This document shows, in pieces, positions 32,941-41,602 of a stretch of 64,000 nt of DNA. A model generated the notes under the pieces. It ran no database searches and was not told the DNA's origin. It saw only the letters and a list, made by a program, of their open reading frames with translations. The position numbers were made by a program, and so were the translations under genes. The stretch covers positions 1 to 64,000 of the forward strand of contig CAZORE010000016.1 of assembly GCA_964581815.1 (NCBI GenBank), written 5' to 3'. This DNA comes from Trebonia sp964581815. GTDB taxonomy: Bacteria; Actinomycetota; Actinomycetes; Streptosporangiales; Streptosporangiaceae. The stretch's first letter is position 1, and each line of letters begins with the position of its first letter.

Positions 32941-34116
32941 ATGGACAACGGTCGCCCGGAACCGGGCCCGCCGGCCCGGGGCCTGCCGCTCGCCGGCCTC
33001 CTCGTCGTCTCCGTCGAGCAGGCGGTGGCCGCGCCGTACGCCACCAGGCAGCTCGCCGACCTGGGCGCGCGGGTCATCAAGGTGGAACGGCCCAGGGCGG
33101 GTGACTTCGCTCGTGGCTACGACCGGACCGTGCTCGGGCAGTCGTCGTACTTCGTCTGGCTGAACCGGGGGAAGGAGTCCGTCGTCCTCGACGTCAAGGA
33201 CCCGGCCGACCGGGCGCTGCTCGGCGCGGTCATCGACCGGGCCGACGTCTTCGTGCAGAACCTCATCCCCGGCGCCGCCGCGCGGCTCGGCCTTGACGCC
33301 GCCACGCTGCGCGGCAGGCGGCCTGAGCTGGTCCACTGCTCCATCTCCGGCTACGGCGAGGACGGGCCGTATGCCGCGAAGAAGGCGTACGACCTGCTCA
33401 TCCAGTGCGAGGCCGGCCTGGTCATGTCCACCGGCACCCCGGAGGCGCCGGCCAAGGCCGGGTTCTCCGTCGCCGACCTGGCCACCGGCGTCTACGCCTA
33501 CAGCGGCATCCTCGCCGCGCTGTATGACCGGGCACGGACCGGGGCGGGCGCCACGCTGCGCGTCTCGCTGCTTGACTCGCTCGGCGAGCTGATGTCGCAG
33601 CCCGCCTACTTCTCGCACTACGGCGGGGAGCCGCCGCGGCGGACCGGGGCACGGCACCCGTCTATCTCGCCGTACGGCCCGTTCCGCGCATCCGACGGCT
33701 CGGTGTTCTTCGGCATACAGAACGAGCGGGAGTGGCTCGCCCTGTGCCGCGACGTCCTGCGGCGGGCCGACGTCGCCACGGATCTCCGCTTCGCGACCAA
33801 CCCGGACCGGGTCGCGCACCACGACGAGCTGACCGCGGTCATCGAGTCCGCGTTCGCCGGCCGGACGGCCGGGGAGGTGAGCGAGGCGCTCGAGGCGGCG
33901 GGGATCGCCAACGCCCGCCTGCGCGCCCCCGCGGACCTGTTCAGCCACCCGCAGCTGGTCGCGCGGGGGCGCTGGCAGCCGGTCGGCACGCCGGGCGGTG
34001 AGATCGACGCGCTGCTGCCGCCGGCCGAGATCGAGGGCGCCGCGCCGGTCATGGGCCGGGTCCCGGCGCTCGGCGAGCACACCGCGGCCGTCCGGGCGGA
34101 GTTCGGTAACAGTTGA
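32941..34116 (+). CDS. Family III CoA transferase (CaiB/BaiF type)
   Basis: The 391-residue enzyme moves CoA between carboxylic acids through an aspartyl-CoA thioester. It has RQLADLGARVIKVERPRAGDFAR, WLNRGKESVVLDVKDP, LVHCSISGYGEDGPYAAKKAYD (given in pieces, with the catalytic Asp in AYDLLIQCEAG) and SISPYGPFRASDGSVFFG. These are standard for the family, which includes formyl-CoA, carnitine and mesaconyl transferases. The substrate is unknown. ATG 32941 follows GGAAGGGGCCAGGG. The upstream in-frame sequence is not family-like. Confidence 0.87.
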   Translation: MDNGRPEPGPPARGLPLAGLLVVSVEQAVAAPYATRQLADLGARVIKVERPRAGDFARGYDRTVLGQSSYFVWLNRGKESVVLDVKDPADRALLGAVIDRADVFVQNLIPGAAARLGLDAATLRGRRPELVHCSISGYGEDGPYAAKKAYDLLIQCEAGLVMSTGTPEAPAKAGFSVADLATGVYAYSGILAALYDRARTGAGATLRVSLLDSLGELMSQPAYFSHYGGEPPRRTGARHPSISPYGPFRASDGSVFFGIQNEREWLALCRDVLRRADVATDLRFATNPDRVAHHDELTAVIESAFAGRTAGEVSEALEAAGIANARLRAPADLFSHPQLVARGRWQPVGTPGGEIDALLPPAEIEGAAPVMGRVPALGEHTAAVRAEFGNS

Positions 34117-34261
34117 CGCCCCGCGTCCCAGCTGCCCCGGCGGGTTTCCATCACCGCTCGGGACGGGCTTGCGCGGCGAAGTGTGCGGACTAATCGGCCA
34201 ATTGCTGTCACACTATCCTCGGCGGGAGCGCGGGGTCGCTTCTGAGCCCGAGGAGGCCTGG

Positions 34262-35755
34262 GTGAGCAGCGAGTTCAGCGCACAGCAGTACGCCGCGATG
34301 GCCCGGCTGGTGCCCGGCAGCCAGCTGGCCGGGTACGTGATCGAAGAGCAGGTCGGCGCCGGCGGGATGGCCGTGGTCTTCCGCGCCCGCGACTCGGTGC
34401 TCGGGCGGCTGGCCGCGCTTAAGGTCCTCTCCCCTGCCCTGGCCGCCGACCAGGCGTTCCGGGTCAGGTTCCTGCGCGAGTCACGGGCGGTGGCCTCGGT
34501 CGAGGAGCCGCACATCATCCCGGTGTACGGGGCCGGGGATGCCGACGGCGTGCTGTACATCGCCACCAAGTTCGTCTCCGGCGGTGACCTGGCCGACGTG
34601 CTGCAGCGGGCCGGCGGAGCGCTCGAGCCCGCGCGGGTCGCGATGTTCATCGAGCAGGTCGCCGCGGCGCTTGACGCGGCGCACGCCGCGGGCATTGTGC
34701 ACAGGGACGTCAAGCCGGGCAACGTCCTCGTCGACGTGGTGCAGGGGCGCGGCGAGCACGCGTACCTGTCGGACTTCGGGCTGAGCAAGCCAGCGATGGC
34801 GGCCACCGGGCTGACCGCGACAGGGACGTTCCTCGGCACGCCGGACTACGCACCGCCTGAGCAGATCAAGGGGCAGCCGGTCGACGGGCGCGGCGACCAG
34901 TACTCCCTGGCCTGCATGGCGTTCGCCCTGCTCACCGGCAACCTGCCGTTTCACCGTCAGGAGACCATGGCGACGCTGTTCGCGCACCTCAACGACCCGG
35001 TGCCGCCGTTGTCCAGGTTCCGTGGCGACCTGCCGCCCGGGACGGACGCGGTGCTCGCCCGCGGGCTCGCGAAGGAGGCCATGGACCGGTACGCGCGGTG
35101 CGGTGAGTTCGGGGCGGCGCTTCGGCAGGCGCTGACCGGCGGGCGGGCCGGCGCGGGCGCGGGCGCGGCGAGCCCGGGCGGGGCCGCGCCGACGCGACTG
35201 GAGTCCGCACCGCGGGCGTCGCGGCCGCCGCAGGTACCGCAGACGGCGGTGTGGCCGGACACGCGGGTGTGGCCGGACGCGCCCGGCGGCGCCCCGCCCG
35301 AGACCGAGGTGGCTTCCCTGTCGTCCCCTGCGCCGTCGGGCGGTTCGCCGTCGCCGCTCGCGCCGTCGTGGCCCTGGCCGACGGCCGGCGCGGACGTCGG
35401 GTCCCAGCCGACGCAGACGGCGCAGCCGGCCACGGGCGGATCGCAGCCGGCGTGGACGACGCGGCCGCCGGCCGGCGCGAGCACGCCGACGCCGGTACCG
35501 CCGGCCGCCGGGACGACGGCGCACGGGACGGGCGCGCCGCGGGCTGGAGCCGTTTCCGGGTACCCCCCGCGGGCGGCCAGCCCGGTCACGCCCCGGGCGG
35601 GCGCCGGCCGGCCCGCCACGAGCCTTCCGCCGCCCCCGCCGCCCGCGGCGGGCCAGGGCGGCAAGCTGCCGCTTATCAGCAAGTCGGCGGTCATCGCGGC
35701 CTTGGCCGCGGCGGCCGTGCTGCTGATCCTGTTCCTGCTGCACGGGGCCGGATAA
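34262..35755 (+). CDS. Tail-anchored serine/threonine protein kinase
   Basis: The 497-residue Hanks-type kinase has the glycine loop VGAGGMAVVFRARD, the catalytic Lys54 in AALKVL, HRDVKPGNVLV, DFGLSK and an activation loop rich in Thr (TGLTATGTFLGTPDYAPPEQ). A Pro/Ala/Thr-rich linker of about 190 residues follows, ending in one transmembrane segment (VIAALAAAAVLLILFLLHG) at the extreme C-terminus. There is no extracellular sensor such as PASTA, unlike PknB. GTG 34262 has a GAGGAGG ribosome site. It probably phosphorylates from the inner membrane face, with signals coming through the linker or a partner. Confidence 0.88.
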   Translation: MSSEFSAQQYAAMARLVPGSQLAGYVIEEQVGAGGMAVVFRARDSVLGRLAALKVLSPALAADQAFRVRFLRESRAVASVEEPHIIPVYGAGDADGVLYIATKFVSGGDLADVLQRAGGALEPARVAMFIEQVAAALDAAHAAGIVHRDVKPGNVLVDVVQGRGEHAYLSDFGLSKPAMAATGLTATGTFLGTPDYAPPEQIKGQPVDGRGDQYSLACMAFALLTGNLPFHRQETMATLFAHLNDPVPPLSRFRGDLPPGTDAVLARGLAKEAMDRYARCGEFGAALRQALTGGRAGAGAGAASPGGAAPTRLESAPRASRPPQVPQTAVWPDTRVWPDAPGGAPPETEVASLSSPAPSGGSPSPLAPSWPWPTAGADVGSQPTQTAQPATGGSQPAWTTRPPAGASTPTPVPPAAGTTAHGTGAPRAGAVSGYPPRAASPVTPRAGAGRPATSLPPPPPPAAGQGGKLPLISKSAVIAALAAAAVLLILFLLHGAG

Positions 35756-35776
35756 CCGACGCCGTTTGACGGGCCC

Positions 35777-35803
35777 GCCGACCACGCCCATCCGGGCGTC
35801 GGC
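35777..35803. terminator. Possible terminator after the kinase gene
   Basis: GCCGA pairs with TCGGC and CGCCC with GGGCG around a four-base loop, with a three-base bulge. It lies about 20 bases after the kinase stop. The remaining intergenic sequence to 35986 has a short AT-rich patch and no gene. Confidence 0.45.
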
Positions 35804-35986
35804 CACCCCGCTCCCGCCAGGCGCGCCTGTCACGCCTGTCACGCCCCGGATTATTGGGGGCGGTTAGTGCCCGTATTTGGTCGGAACTACTCCCAATGAT
35901 TTCTCACTGGGACGGGTGACGCGGGCGGGGCGGATGCGCTGCCGGGTGGGAGGCGCGCGCACAGCGGCGGGCCGACGGCGGCTCGC

Positions 35987-36697
35987 CTAGTCCCAGCAGA
36001 GGCAGAACGGCTTGCCTGCCGGGTCGGTGTAGACCCGCCAGTTCTCGCCGCTGACGTTGAGTGCGGTGGCGCCGAGCCGCAGGACCGCCGCCTCGGCCGC
36101 GTCGACGTCGTCGACGGTGACGTCGAGGTGGACCTGCTGCGGGTACGCGGGGTCGGGCCAGCGCGGCGCGCGGTAGCCGGTGACCTGCTGGAAGAGCACC
36201 GGCTGCGCGCCGTCCTCGCCGATCATCGCCACGCCCTCGCCCTGGTAGGTGACGGGCTTGCCGAGGAGCTCCGCGTAGAACGCGCTCAGCTCCCCGGCGT
36301 CCGGGCAGTCGAGCATCACGCCCATCAGCGTGGTCTGCTGCCTCGCCGGGAACAGGCACAGGTCGAACGGGTGCCCGGCCGGGTCGGCCAGCGTGTACCA
36401 GGTTTCGTTCCTGCGCAGGAGCTCCGCGCCCAGCTCAGCCGCCCGCGCCGCGCCGGCGTCCAGGTCAGGCACGCGCAGGTCGAGGTGCGCCTGCTGCGGG
36501 TACGCCGGATCGGGCCACCGCGGCGGCACGTGATCGGGGCTGCGCTGGACGGCGACGCGCCACCCGTCCCCCGTCTCCATGGTGACCCACTCGTCGTCGG
36601 CGTCCCGCTCCGTCCAGCCGCCGAGCGCGGTGTAGAACGCGGCGAGCCGCCTGGCGTCTGGTGCGTCGAGCGCCACCGCGCGCAGTGTGCCGATCAT
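35987..36697 (-). CDS. Double VOC (glyoxalase-like) domain protein
   Basis: The 236-residue protein is an internal duplication. Both halves contain RWPDPAYPQQ[AV]HLD, WxxxTDPAGxPFxLC-like endings and the paired beta-alpha-beta-beta-beta units of the vicinal-oxygen-chelate fold. Repeated HLD and C-terminal acidic positions may bind metal, but the classic glyoxalase I ligand set is not complete. Such two-domain proteins are common in actinomycetes and of unknown substrate. A role in antibiotic or electrophile binding is possible. Confidence 0.78.
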   Translation of the reverse strand: MIGTLRAVALDAPDARRLAAFYTALGGWTERDADDEWVTMETGDGWRVAVQRSPDHVPPRWPDPAYPQQAHLDLRVPDLDAGAARAAELGAELLRRNETWYTLADPAGHPFDLCLFPARQQTTLMGVMLDCPDAGELSAFYAELLGKPVTYQGEGVAMIGEDGAQPVLFQQVTGYRAPRWPDPAYPQQVHLDVTVDDVDAAEAAVLRLGATALNVSGENWRVYTDPAGKPFCLCWD

Positions 36698-36745
36698 CGG
36701 GCACCTCCTCCTCAGTCACCGCCCATCATGCCCGACGTCACCGAC

Positions 36746-37651
36746 CTAGAGGGCGCCGTCGCGCCAGGCGGCCCAGGCGGTCGGGTACACCGGCCGGTAG
36801 CCGAGTTCCCGGTGCGCGAGACGGGTGTCGGGGACGCCGAACCAGGGGTCTTCGACGCTTCGGCCGTCCGCGGCTTCGAGGTCGAACGCGCGGCCGGCCA
36901 GCGCGAACAGCTCCACCGCCGTGAGCGCCGCGTCGTCGCCGACGTTGTACACGCGCCCGGCGATGCCCGGGGTCCTGATGGCTCGGATCACGGCTTGGGC
37001 CACGTCCGCGTGGTGCACCATCGGCAGGCGCTGATGCGCCGCCCACTCGGCGGCGCGAGGCAGCCAGTCGACGATGTGCGGGTCGCCTTCGCCGTAGACG
37101 AACGCCAGGCGCAGCGTCACCACGTCGAGTCCGGTCTCCGCCCGCACCTGCGCGATCCGCTCCTCGGCCTCGCGCTTGGTCTGCGCGTACGCATAACCGC
37201 CGGTGGCGCGCAGTGCGTCGTCCTCGCGATGCGGGCGGCCGACGCCAGGACCGTAAACGAGGTTCGTGCTGATCTGCACGAAGCGCCCGACGCCTGCCGC
37301 GGCCGACTCGGCGGCCAGGGCGACGGCGGCGTCCCGGTTCACCGCGTACATGTCGTCCGCCGTCAGGCCCGGCGTCCGGAAGGTCGCCGCGCAGTTAACC
37401 ACGGCGCTCACGCCGTCCAGCGCGCGCTTGCGGTCCTCGGTCTCGCGCAGGTCGCCGACCACGGCGTCGGCGCCGAGCGCGGCGAACCGGTCCGCGGCCT
37501 CCTGTGTGCGCACCAAGACCAGGATGTGCTCATCCGGCTCATGCCAGCCGAGCAAGCGCGGCACGAGGCGGCGGCCGACCTGACCGGTGGCGCCGGTGAC
37601 GAGGATGGCGGAGCGAGGGTGGGCGGGCGTCGTGCTCAGGATTGACGGCAT
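36746..37651 (-). CDS. NAD(P)-dependent epimerase/reductase (extended SDR)
   Basis: The 301-residue protein has the Rossmann motif VTGATGQVGRRL, a DLRETEDRKRALDG strand, NCAATF, a Ser in VQISTNLVYGPG and YxxxK in YAYAQTKREAEE, so the extended-SDR active site is complete. ATG 37651 is used because the conserved fold starts about 16 residues later. Longer upstream frames are Arg-rich. It is divergent from the XRE regulator at 37814, a frequent pairing in actinobacteria in which the regulator represses an oxidoreductase. The substrate is unknown. Confidence 0.83.
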   Translation of the reverse strand: MPSILSTTPAHPRSAILVTGATGQVGRRLVPRLLGWHEPDEHILVLVRTQEAADRFAALGADAVVGDLRETEDRKRALDGVSAVVNCAATFRTPGLTADDMYAVNRDAAVALAAESAAAGVGRFVQISTNLVYGPGVGRPHREDDALRATGGYAYAQTKREAEERIAQVRAETGLDVVTLRLAFVYGEGDPHIVDWLPRAAEWAAHQRLPMVHHADVAQAVIRAIRTPGIAGRVYNVGDDAALTAVELFALAGRAFDLEAADGRSVEDPWFGVPDTRLAHRELGYRPVYPTAWAAWRDGAL

Positions 37652-37813
37652 GAGGGATCCTTCAGGCTGAGGTTGTTCGGAAGCTCGCGGCGGGCCGCGG
37701 GCGGTCGGTGATCTCCACCTTGTCGCGGCCGGGCCCGGGGTTGCAGAGACCGGCTTAGCCTGGGACCGGCGGTCCCTGGCTGCCCCCCGGCGATCCGGGC
37801 GAGAATAGGTGGC

Positions 37814-38674
37814 ATGAGCCAGATCGACCGCACGGAGCTCGCCGACTTCCTGCGGCGCAGCCGGGAGCGACTGGATCCCGGGTCGCTCGGGTTCCAGTCG
37901 CGCAGCCGCACGCGAACGCCGGGGCTGCGGCGGGAGGACGTGGCCCAGCAGGCGGGCATCTCGGTGGACTACTACACCCGTCTTGAGCAGTCCCGCGGCG
38001 CGCATCCCTCGGCGCAGGTCGTGGGCGCGCTCGCGCGAGCGCTGCGGCTGACCGACGACGAGTGCGACTACCTGCACCGGCTGGCCGGGCACCCGACCAG
38101 GAACCGGGACGCATCGAGCGAGCACGTGCGTCCCGGGCTGCTGCTCGTGCTCGACCGGCTAGTTGACGCCCCGGCGCAGGTCGTCAGCGACATCGGGCAG
38201 GTGCTCGCGCGCAACGCGATGGCCGAGGCGCTGTTCGGGGCGCCCGCACGGCCGGGGCGGGCGGGGAATATCAACTGGCTCGCCTTCACCAGCGCCGAGC
38301 ACCGGGCGCTGGTGCCGCCCGAGGACCGGCCGCGGATCGTGGCCAACCACGTGGCGAACCTGCGCGCCGTCCACGCCAGGCGCCCGGGCGACCCGGAGCT
38401 CAACGCCCTGATCTCCGACCTCTCGGCGGTGAGCGAGGAGTTCCGTGAACTGTGGCAGCAGCACGACGTGGCCGTGCTGCGCGGCACGCACAAGACGATC
38501 GTTCACCCGACGGTCGGGCGGATCGAGCTCGAGTGCGAGTCGCTGCTGACCGGCTCGGGCGACCAGACGCTCGTCCTGTTCACCGCGCGGCCGGGCACCG
38601 AGTCGGTGGAGCAACTGGCCCTGCTGCGGGTGCTCGGGAGAGAGAGCTTCGCGGACACTGTACGGCGCGGGTAG
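37814..38674 (+). CDS. XRE-family regulator with MmyB-like ligand-binding domain
   Basis: The 286-residue protein begins LADFLRRSRERLDPG, followed by a helix-turn-helix (LRREDVAQQAGISVDYYTRLEQ). The C-terminal half is a PAS-like MmyB domain (VLARNAMAEALFGAPAR and IELECESLLTGSGDQTLVLFTA) that binds a hydrophobic ligand in characterised relatives. It is divergent from the SDR gene at 37651 with a 162-bp gap, so it probably regulates that gene. Its stop is near a possible hairpin facing the truncated alcohol dehydrogenase. Confidence 0.86.
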   Translation: MSQIDRTELADFLRRSRERLDPGSLGFQSRSRTRTPGLRREDVAQQAGISVDYYTRLEQSRGAHPSAQVVGALARALRLTDDECDYLHRLAGHPTRNRDASSEHVRPGLLLVLDRLVDAPAQVVSDIGQVLARNAMAEALFGAPARPGRAGNINWLAFTSAEHRALVPPEDRPRIVANHVANLRAVHARRPGDPELNALISDLSAVSEEFRELWQQHDVAVLRGTHKTIVHPTVGRIELECESLLTGSGDQTLVLFTARPGTESVEQLALLRVLGRESFADTVRRG

Positions 38675-38675
38675 T

Positions 38676-38719
38676 GGCGGGCCACCCGTTGAACGGCTTC
38701 CGTACGGGGAAGACCCGCC
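38676..38719. terminator. Possible bidirectional terminator between converging genes
   Basis: GGCGGG (38676-38681) can pair with CCCGCC (38714-38719), and CCCGT with ACGGG inside it. It fills the 45-bp gap between the regulator stop and the alcohol dehydrogenase stop. The stem is interrupted, so the call is weak. Confidence 0.35.
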
Positions 38720-39427
38720 CTAGTAGCGGATCACGCCCCGGATGTTCCGGCCGTCGCGCATGTCCTGGTAGCCCTCGTTGATCTGGTCCAGGCTGTAAGT
38801 CCTGGTGATCAGCTCCTCCAGCTTGAGGTTGCCCGCCTCGTACAGGGCGAGCAGCCGCGGTATGTCATAGGGCGGGTTGGCCGAACCGAAGATCGTGCCG
38901 ACCAGCTGCTTGTTCATCAGGGTGAGGTCGGCCAGGCTGAGCGTGACGTCGGTGGCGTACATGTTGGCGACCGCGGTGACGACGGCGCGGCCCCCCTTGC
39001 GGACCATGGCCATCATCGGGGCGATCATGGCGCCGTCGGCGAGACCGACGGTGAGGATGACCCGGTCGGCGTTGCGGCCCCAGGTGATCTCGCTGACCAG
39101 GCCGATCGCCTCGCCGATGCTCGCGGCGGTGTGCGTGGCGCCGAAGGCGAGGGCCTGCTCCCGCTTGAACGCGACGGTGTCCACCGCGACGACCTGCCTG
39201 GCGCCCGCCGCGGCCGCGCCCGGCACCGCGTTCATGCCGACTCCGCCGGTGCCGATCACCACCACGGTGTCACCCGGACGCACCTGCGCCGCGTAGACGG
39301 CCGACCCCCAGCCGGTGGTCACGCCGCAGGCCACCAGCGCGGCCGGCTCAAGGGGTAGGTGACGGGGGATCTTGACCAGCGATGAGCCGCCGGCCGGGTG
39401 CGCGGAAGGACCGGCGGGGCGGCATTG
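38720..39427 (-). pseudogene. 5'-truncated zinc-type (NDMA-dependent-like) alcohol dehydrogenase
   Basis: The frame encodes the coenzyme half of an MDR alcohol dehydrogenase: SSLVKIPRHLPLEP, then LVACGVTTGWGSAVYAAQVR, VVVIGTGGVGMNAVPGAAAA, FGATHTAAS and a C-terminal SLDQINEGYQDMRDGRNIRG. About 150 N-terminal residues, including the catalytic zinc Cys and structural-zinc cysteines, are missing. Homology stops near 39388 and an in-frame stop lies at 39428-39430, just before the glutathione peroxidase promoter region. GTG 39334 could start a Rossmann-only protein, but a deletion remnant is more likely. Similarity is to the NDMA/mycothiol-type ADH group. Confidence 0.72.
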
Positions 39428-39480
39428 TTAACCTGACATCTCGGTCAAATCGGGTATCGCGTGAATATTCAGGAGGTCGC

Positions 39481-40017
39481 ATGACGAGCACACATGACTT
39501 CACCGCCACCGCCCCCGACGGCCGTGAGGTCCCCTTGCGTGACTACGCGGGCAAGGTGCTGCTCATCGTCAACGTGGCGAGCAAGTGCGGTCTCACGCCG
39601 CAGTACGAGGGACTGGAATCGCTCTACCGGGCCGAGCGGGACCGCGGCCTTGAGATCCTCGGCTTCCCCTGCAACCAGTTCAAGGAGCAGGAGCCAGGCA
39701 CCGACGCGGAGATCCAGGACTTCTGCAAGACCACCTATGACGTCACCTTCCCCGTGTTCTCGAAGATCGAGGTCAACGGGCCTGACGCCGACCCGCTCTA
39801 CCAGTACCTGCGCGCCGAGGCGCCCGGCGACTTCGGCCCGGAGTACGGCAAGTTCTACGAGATCATCTCGCAGATCCGGCCCGGTGCGGACGGCACCGAC
39901 GAGGTCAAGTGGAACTTCACCAAGTTCCTCGTCGGGCGCGACGGCGCCGTCATCAAGCGCTACGAGCCGCCGGTGCCGCCCGCCGACGTTCGCGCCGACC
40001 TGGAGAACTACCTCTAA
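39481..40017 (+). CDS. Glutathione peroxidase-family thiol peroxidase
   Basis: The 178-residue thioredoxin-fold peroxidase has the peroxidatic Cys in NVASKCGLTPQY, the resolving-type Cys in LGFPCNQFKEQEPG and the Trp/Asn of the tetrad in KWNFTKFLVGRDG. It is the Cys-containing form. In an actinomycete without glutathione it probably uses thioredoxin or mycoredoxin to reduce hydroperoxides. ATG 39481 has CAGGAGG upstream. With katG nearby this region carries two peroxide defences. Confidence 0.9.
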   Translation: MTSTHDFTATAPDGREVPLRDYAGKVLLIVNVASKCGLTPQYEGLESLYRAERDRGLEILGFPCNQFKEQEPGTDAEIQDFCKTTYDVTFPVFSKIEVNGPDADPLYQYLRAEAPGDFGPEYGKFYEIISQIRPGADGTDEVKWNFTKFLVGRDGAVIKRYEPPVPPADVRADLENYL

Positions 40018-40040
40018 CACCTGCCGCGAGGCGGCCGGGA

Positions 40041-40056
40041 AGCGCCGCGAGGCGCT
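40041..40056. terminator. Hairpin with GCGA tetraloop between convergent genes
   Basis: AGCGCC-GCGA-GGCGCT forms a perfect six-bp stem closed by a GNRA tetraloop. It lies between the peroxidase stop and the end of the conflict operon at 40098. GGGAAGCGC occurs three times around it (40037, 40057, 40067). Confidence 0.5.
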
Positions 40057-40097
40057 GGGAAGCGCTGGGAAGCGCCTTTAGCGAAACTCCGTCCGGA

Positions 40098-40901
40098 TCA
40101 GTCAAGCCGGCCGTCCGCGGTGTGCCCACCGGGCGGGCCTTCCCCGCCCCTGGGCAGCCCCAGCTCGTGCAGGATCAGGTGCGGCGCGGTCTCCAGGCCG
40201 GGCAGGTGGTCGAGGACCAGCTGCTGGCGCGGGGTGAGCTGGTGGACGACGACCATCCAGTCCGTCTTGACGACCAGCACCGCGCCCACCCTGATGATGG
40301 CGTCCTTGGTGGGCTGCAGAGCGGTGATCACCGGGCTGAGGTTCTGCAGCAGCATGGCGGTGACCTCGGCGTCCGGCCGCCGGGCGAGCCGCGTGTCGGC
40401 GGCGTGCACCGCGGTCGCCAGCACCTCCTCCCCCGCGGGGGTGCGCAGGACCGCGCGGAGCCGGCGGAACCACGAGCCGGTGACCGGCGGCTGCCGGCTG
40501 GCGATCACCAGGCCGGCCGACTCGGCGAGATCGGTCACCGCACGTTCCACGGTGTCATGGATCGCGTCGTCGGTCAGGTAGATCGCCATTGGGACGAACT
40601 GCGCTCCTGCCTGATCAGGGGCGGTGAGGTCCTCGAGGATGCGGGCCGCCGCGGCGAGCCGTGAGCGCACCGCGTCCGGGGCCGGGACCCGGGTCTCCAG
40701 GACTCCGGCCGGACCGCGCACCGGGGCGAACAGCTCAAGGGTGTACACCGCCTCCCGCAGTGCCTCATCGTCGCCGAGCGCGATCGCCGTGGTCAGCGTG
40801 GCCGCCGTGTTGCCGATGTCGGCCCAGCGCGCGGGCGTGGCCGACCATTCCATGGCGTCGCGCACCATGAGCAGCGCCGCCGCATCGTCTCCGGAACTCA
40901 T
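40098..40901 (-). CDS. CATRA-system-associated protein (two-domain)
   Basis: The 267-residue protein has an N-terminal helical domain (residues 5-95) containing RDAMEWSATPARWADIGNTA, then EALREAVYTLELFAPVRG. This parallels the small protein at 58498 (DVLCWNLQPRRWDRVRQVL, ALRDVTETLELYSPVR). The C-terminal alpha/beta domain has AIYLTDDAIHDTVERAV, GSWFRRLRAVLR and MLLQNLSPVITALQPTKDA and is of unknown activity. It is the last gene of the minus-strand series, 50 bp after the vWA gene. Similar proteins are annotated as associated with CATRA (caspase- and TPR-repeat-associated) conflict systems. That link is by recalled family resemblance. Confidence 0.68.
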   Translation of the reverse strand: MSSGDDAAALLMVRDAMEWSATPARWADIGNTAATLTTAIALGDDEALREAVYTLELFAPVRGPAGVLETRVPAPDAVRSRLAAAARILEDLTAPDQAGAQFVPMAIYLTDDAIHDTVERAVTDLAESAGLVIASRQPPVTGSWFRRLRAVLRTPAGEEVLATAVHAADTRLARRPDAEVTAMLLQNLSPVITALQPTKDAIIRVGAVLVVKTDWMVVVHQLTPRQQLVLDHLPGLETAPHLILHELGLPRGGEGPPGGHTADGRLD

Positions 40902-40951
40902 GGGCCGTTCTCGCTCCTTTGCTCACCGCCTGTTGTGCGTGCCGTACCCGG

Positions 40952-41590
40952 CTAGCGCCGGCGCCTGCCGGTAACGGGCTTGAGGCTCGCGGCCATCGCG
41001 GCGATGCCCGCGGCGAGGTCATCGACCCCGCTGACCGTCACGCTCGGCAGGTCCTCGCTGGACACCATGGCGAATTCCTTGGCGGCGGCGCCCCCAAGGC
41101 CACGGGTGACGAACCTGATGTCCTCCGCCTTCATCTGGGCGACCTTGGCGAGTACCCGTTCCCTTGGCCCCAGGTCGCCGTCGCCGAAGATCGCCACCAC
41201 CCGGTCCCGGCCGCCGTCCTTGAACTGGTCGAGGATCTGGTGGCACTTCTCAAGCGGGCGGAGCAGGCTGGTGCCCCCGCTCGCGCGGTTGGTCCGGTCG
41301 AGCAGCCGCCTGGCCGCCTGGCCGTCTTCCGTCGGCTCGGCGAGGGCGGCCACGTCGGTGTTCCACAGCAGCACGCCGACCCGGTAGCGCGCCTCGACGG
41401 CTTCGTCGACGAATGTCCGTGCGCCGCGCACCGCCTCGAGGATGGGCTTGCCGTCCATCGAGCCGCTGACGTCGATGCAGAGCATCACGGTGCCGCCGCC
41501 GAAGCGGTCCTGCAGTGCGCGCAGGTGGCGTCCCGGCGGGATCTGGGTCAGTCCCGACGAGCTGAACGGTCGCCGGATCCAGTCAGCCAT
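40952..41590 (-). CDS. vWA-domain protein with intact MIDAS
   Basis: The 212-residue single-domain von Willebrand A protein has the metal-binding MIDAS residues Asp40, Ser42 and Ser44 in MLCIDVSGSMDG, a Thr in ASGGTSLLRP and an Asp in VAIFGDGDLGP. In bacterial ternary systems vWA proteins act as adaptors that recruit substrates or partners to ATPases or chaperones. It begins 12 bp after the upstream Hsp70 gene. Its likely job is to bridge the chaperone and the CATRA-associated component. That role is inferred. Confidence 0.85.
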   Translation of the reverse strand: MADWIRRPFSSSGLTQIPPGRHLRALQDRFGGGTVMLCIDVSGSMDGKPILEAVRGARTFVDEAVEARYRVGVLLWNTDVAALAEPTEDGQAARRLLDRTNRASGGTSLLRPLEKCHQILDQFKDGGRDRVVAIFGDGDLGPRERVLAKVAQMKAEDIRFVTRGLGGAAAKEFAMVSSEDLPSVTVSGVDDLAAGIAAMAASLKPVTGRRRR

Positions 41591-41602
41591 CAGTCACTCC
41601 CT

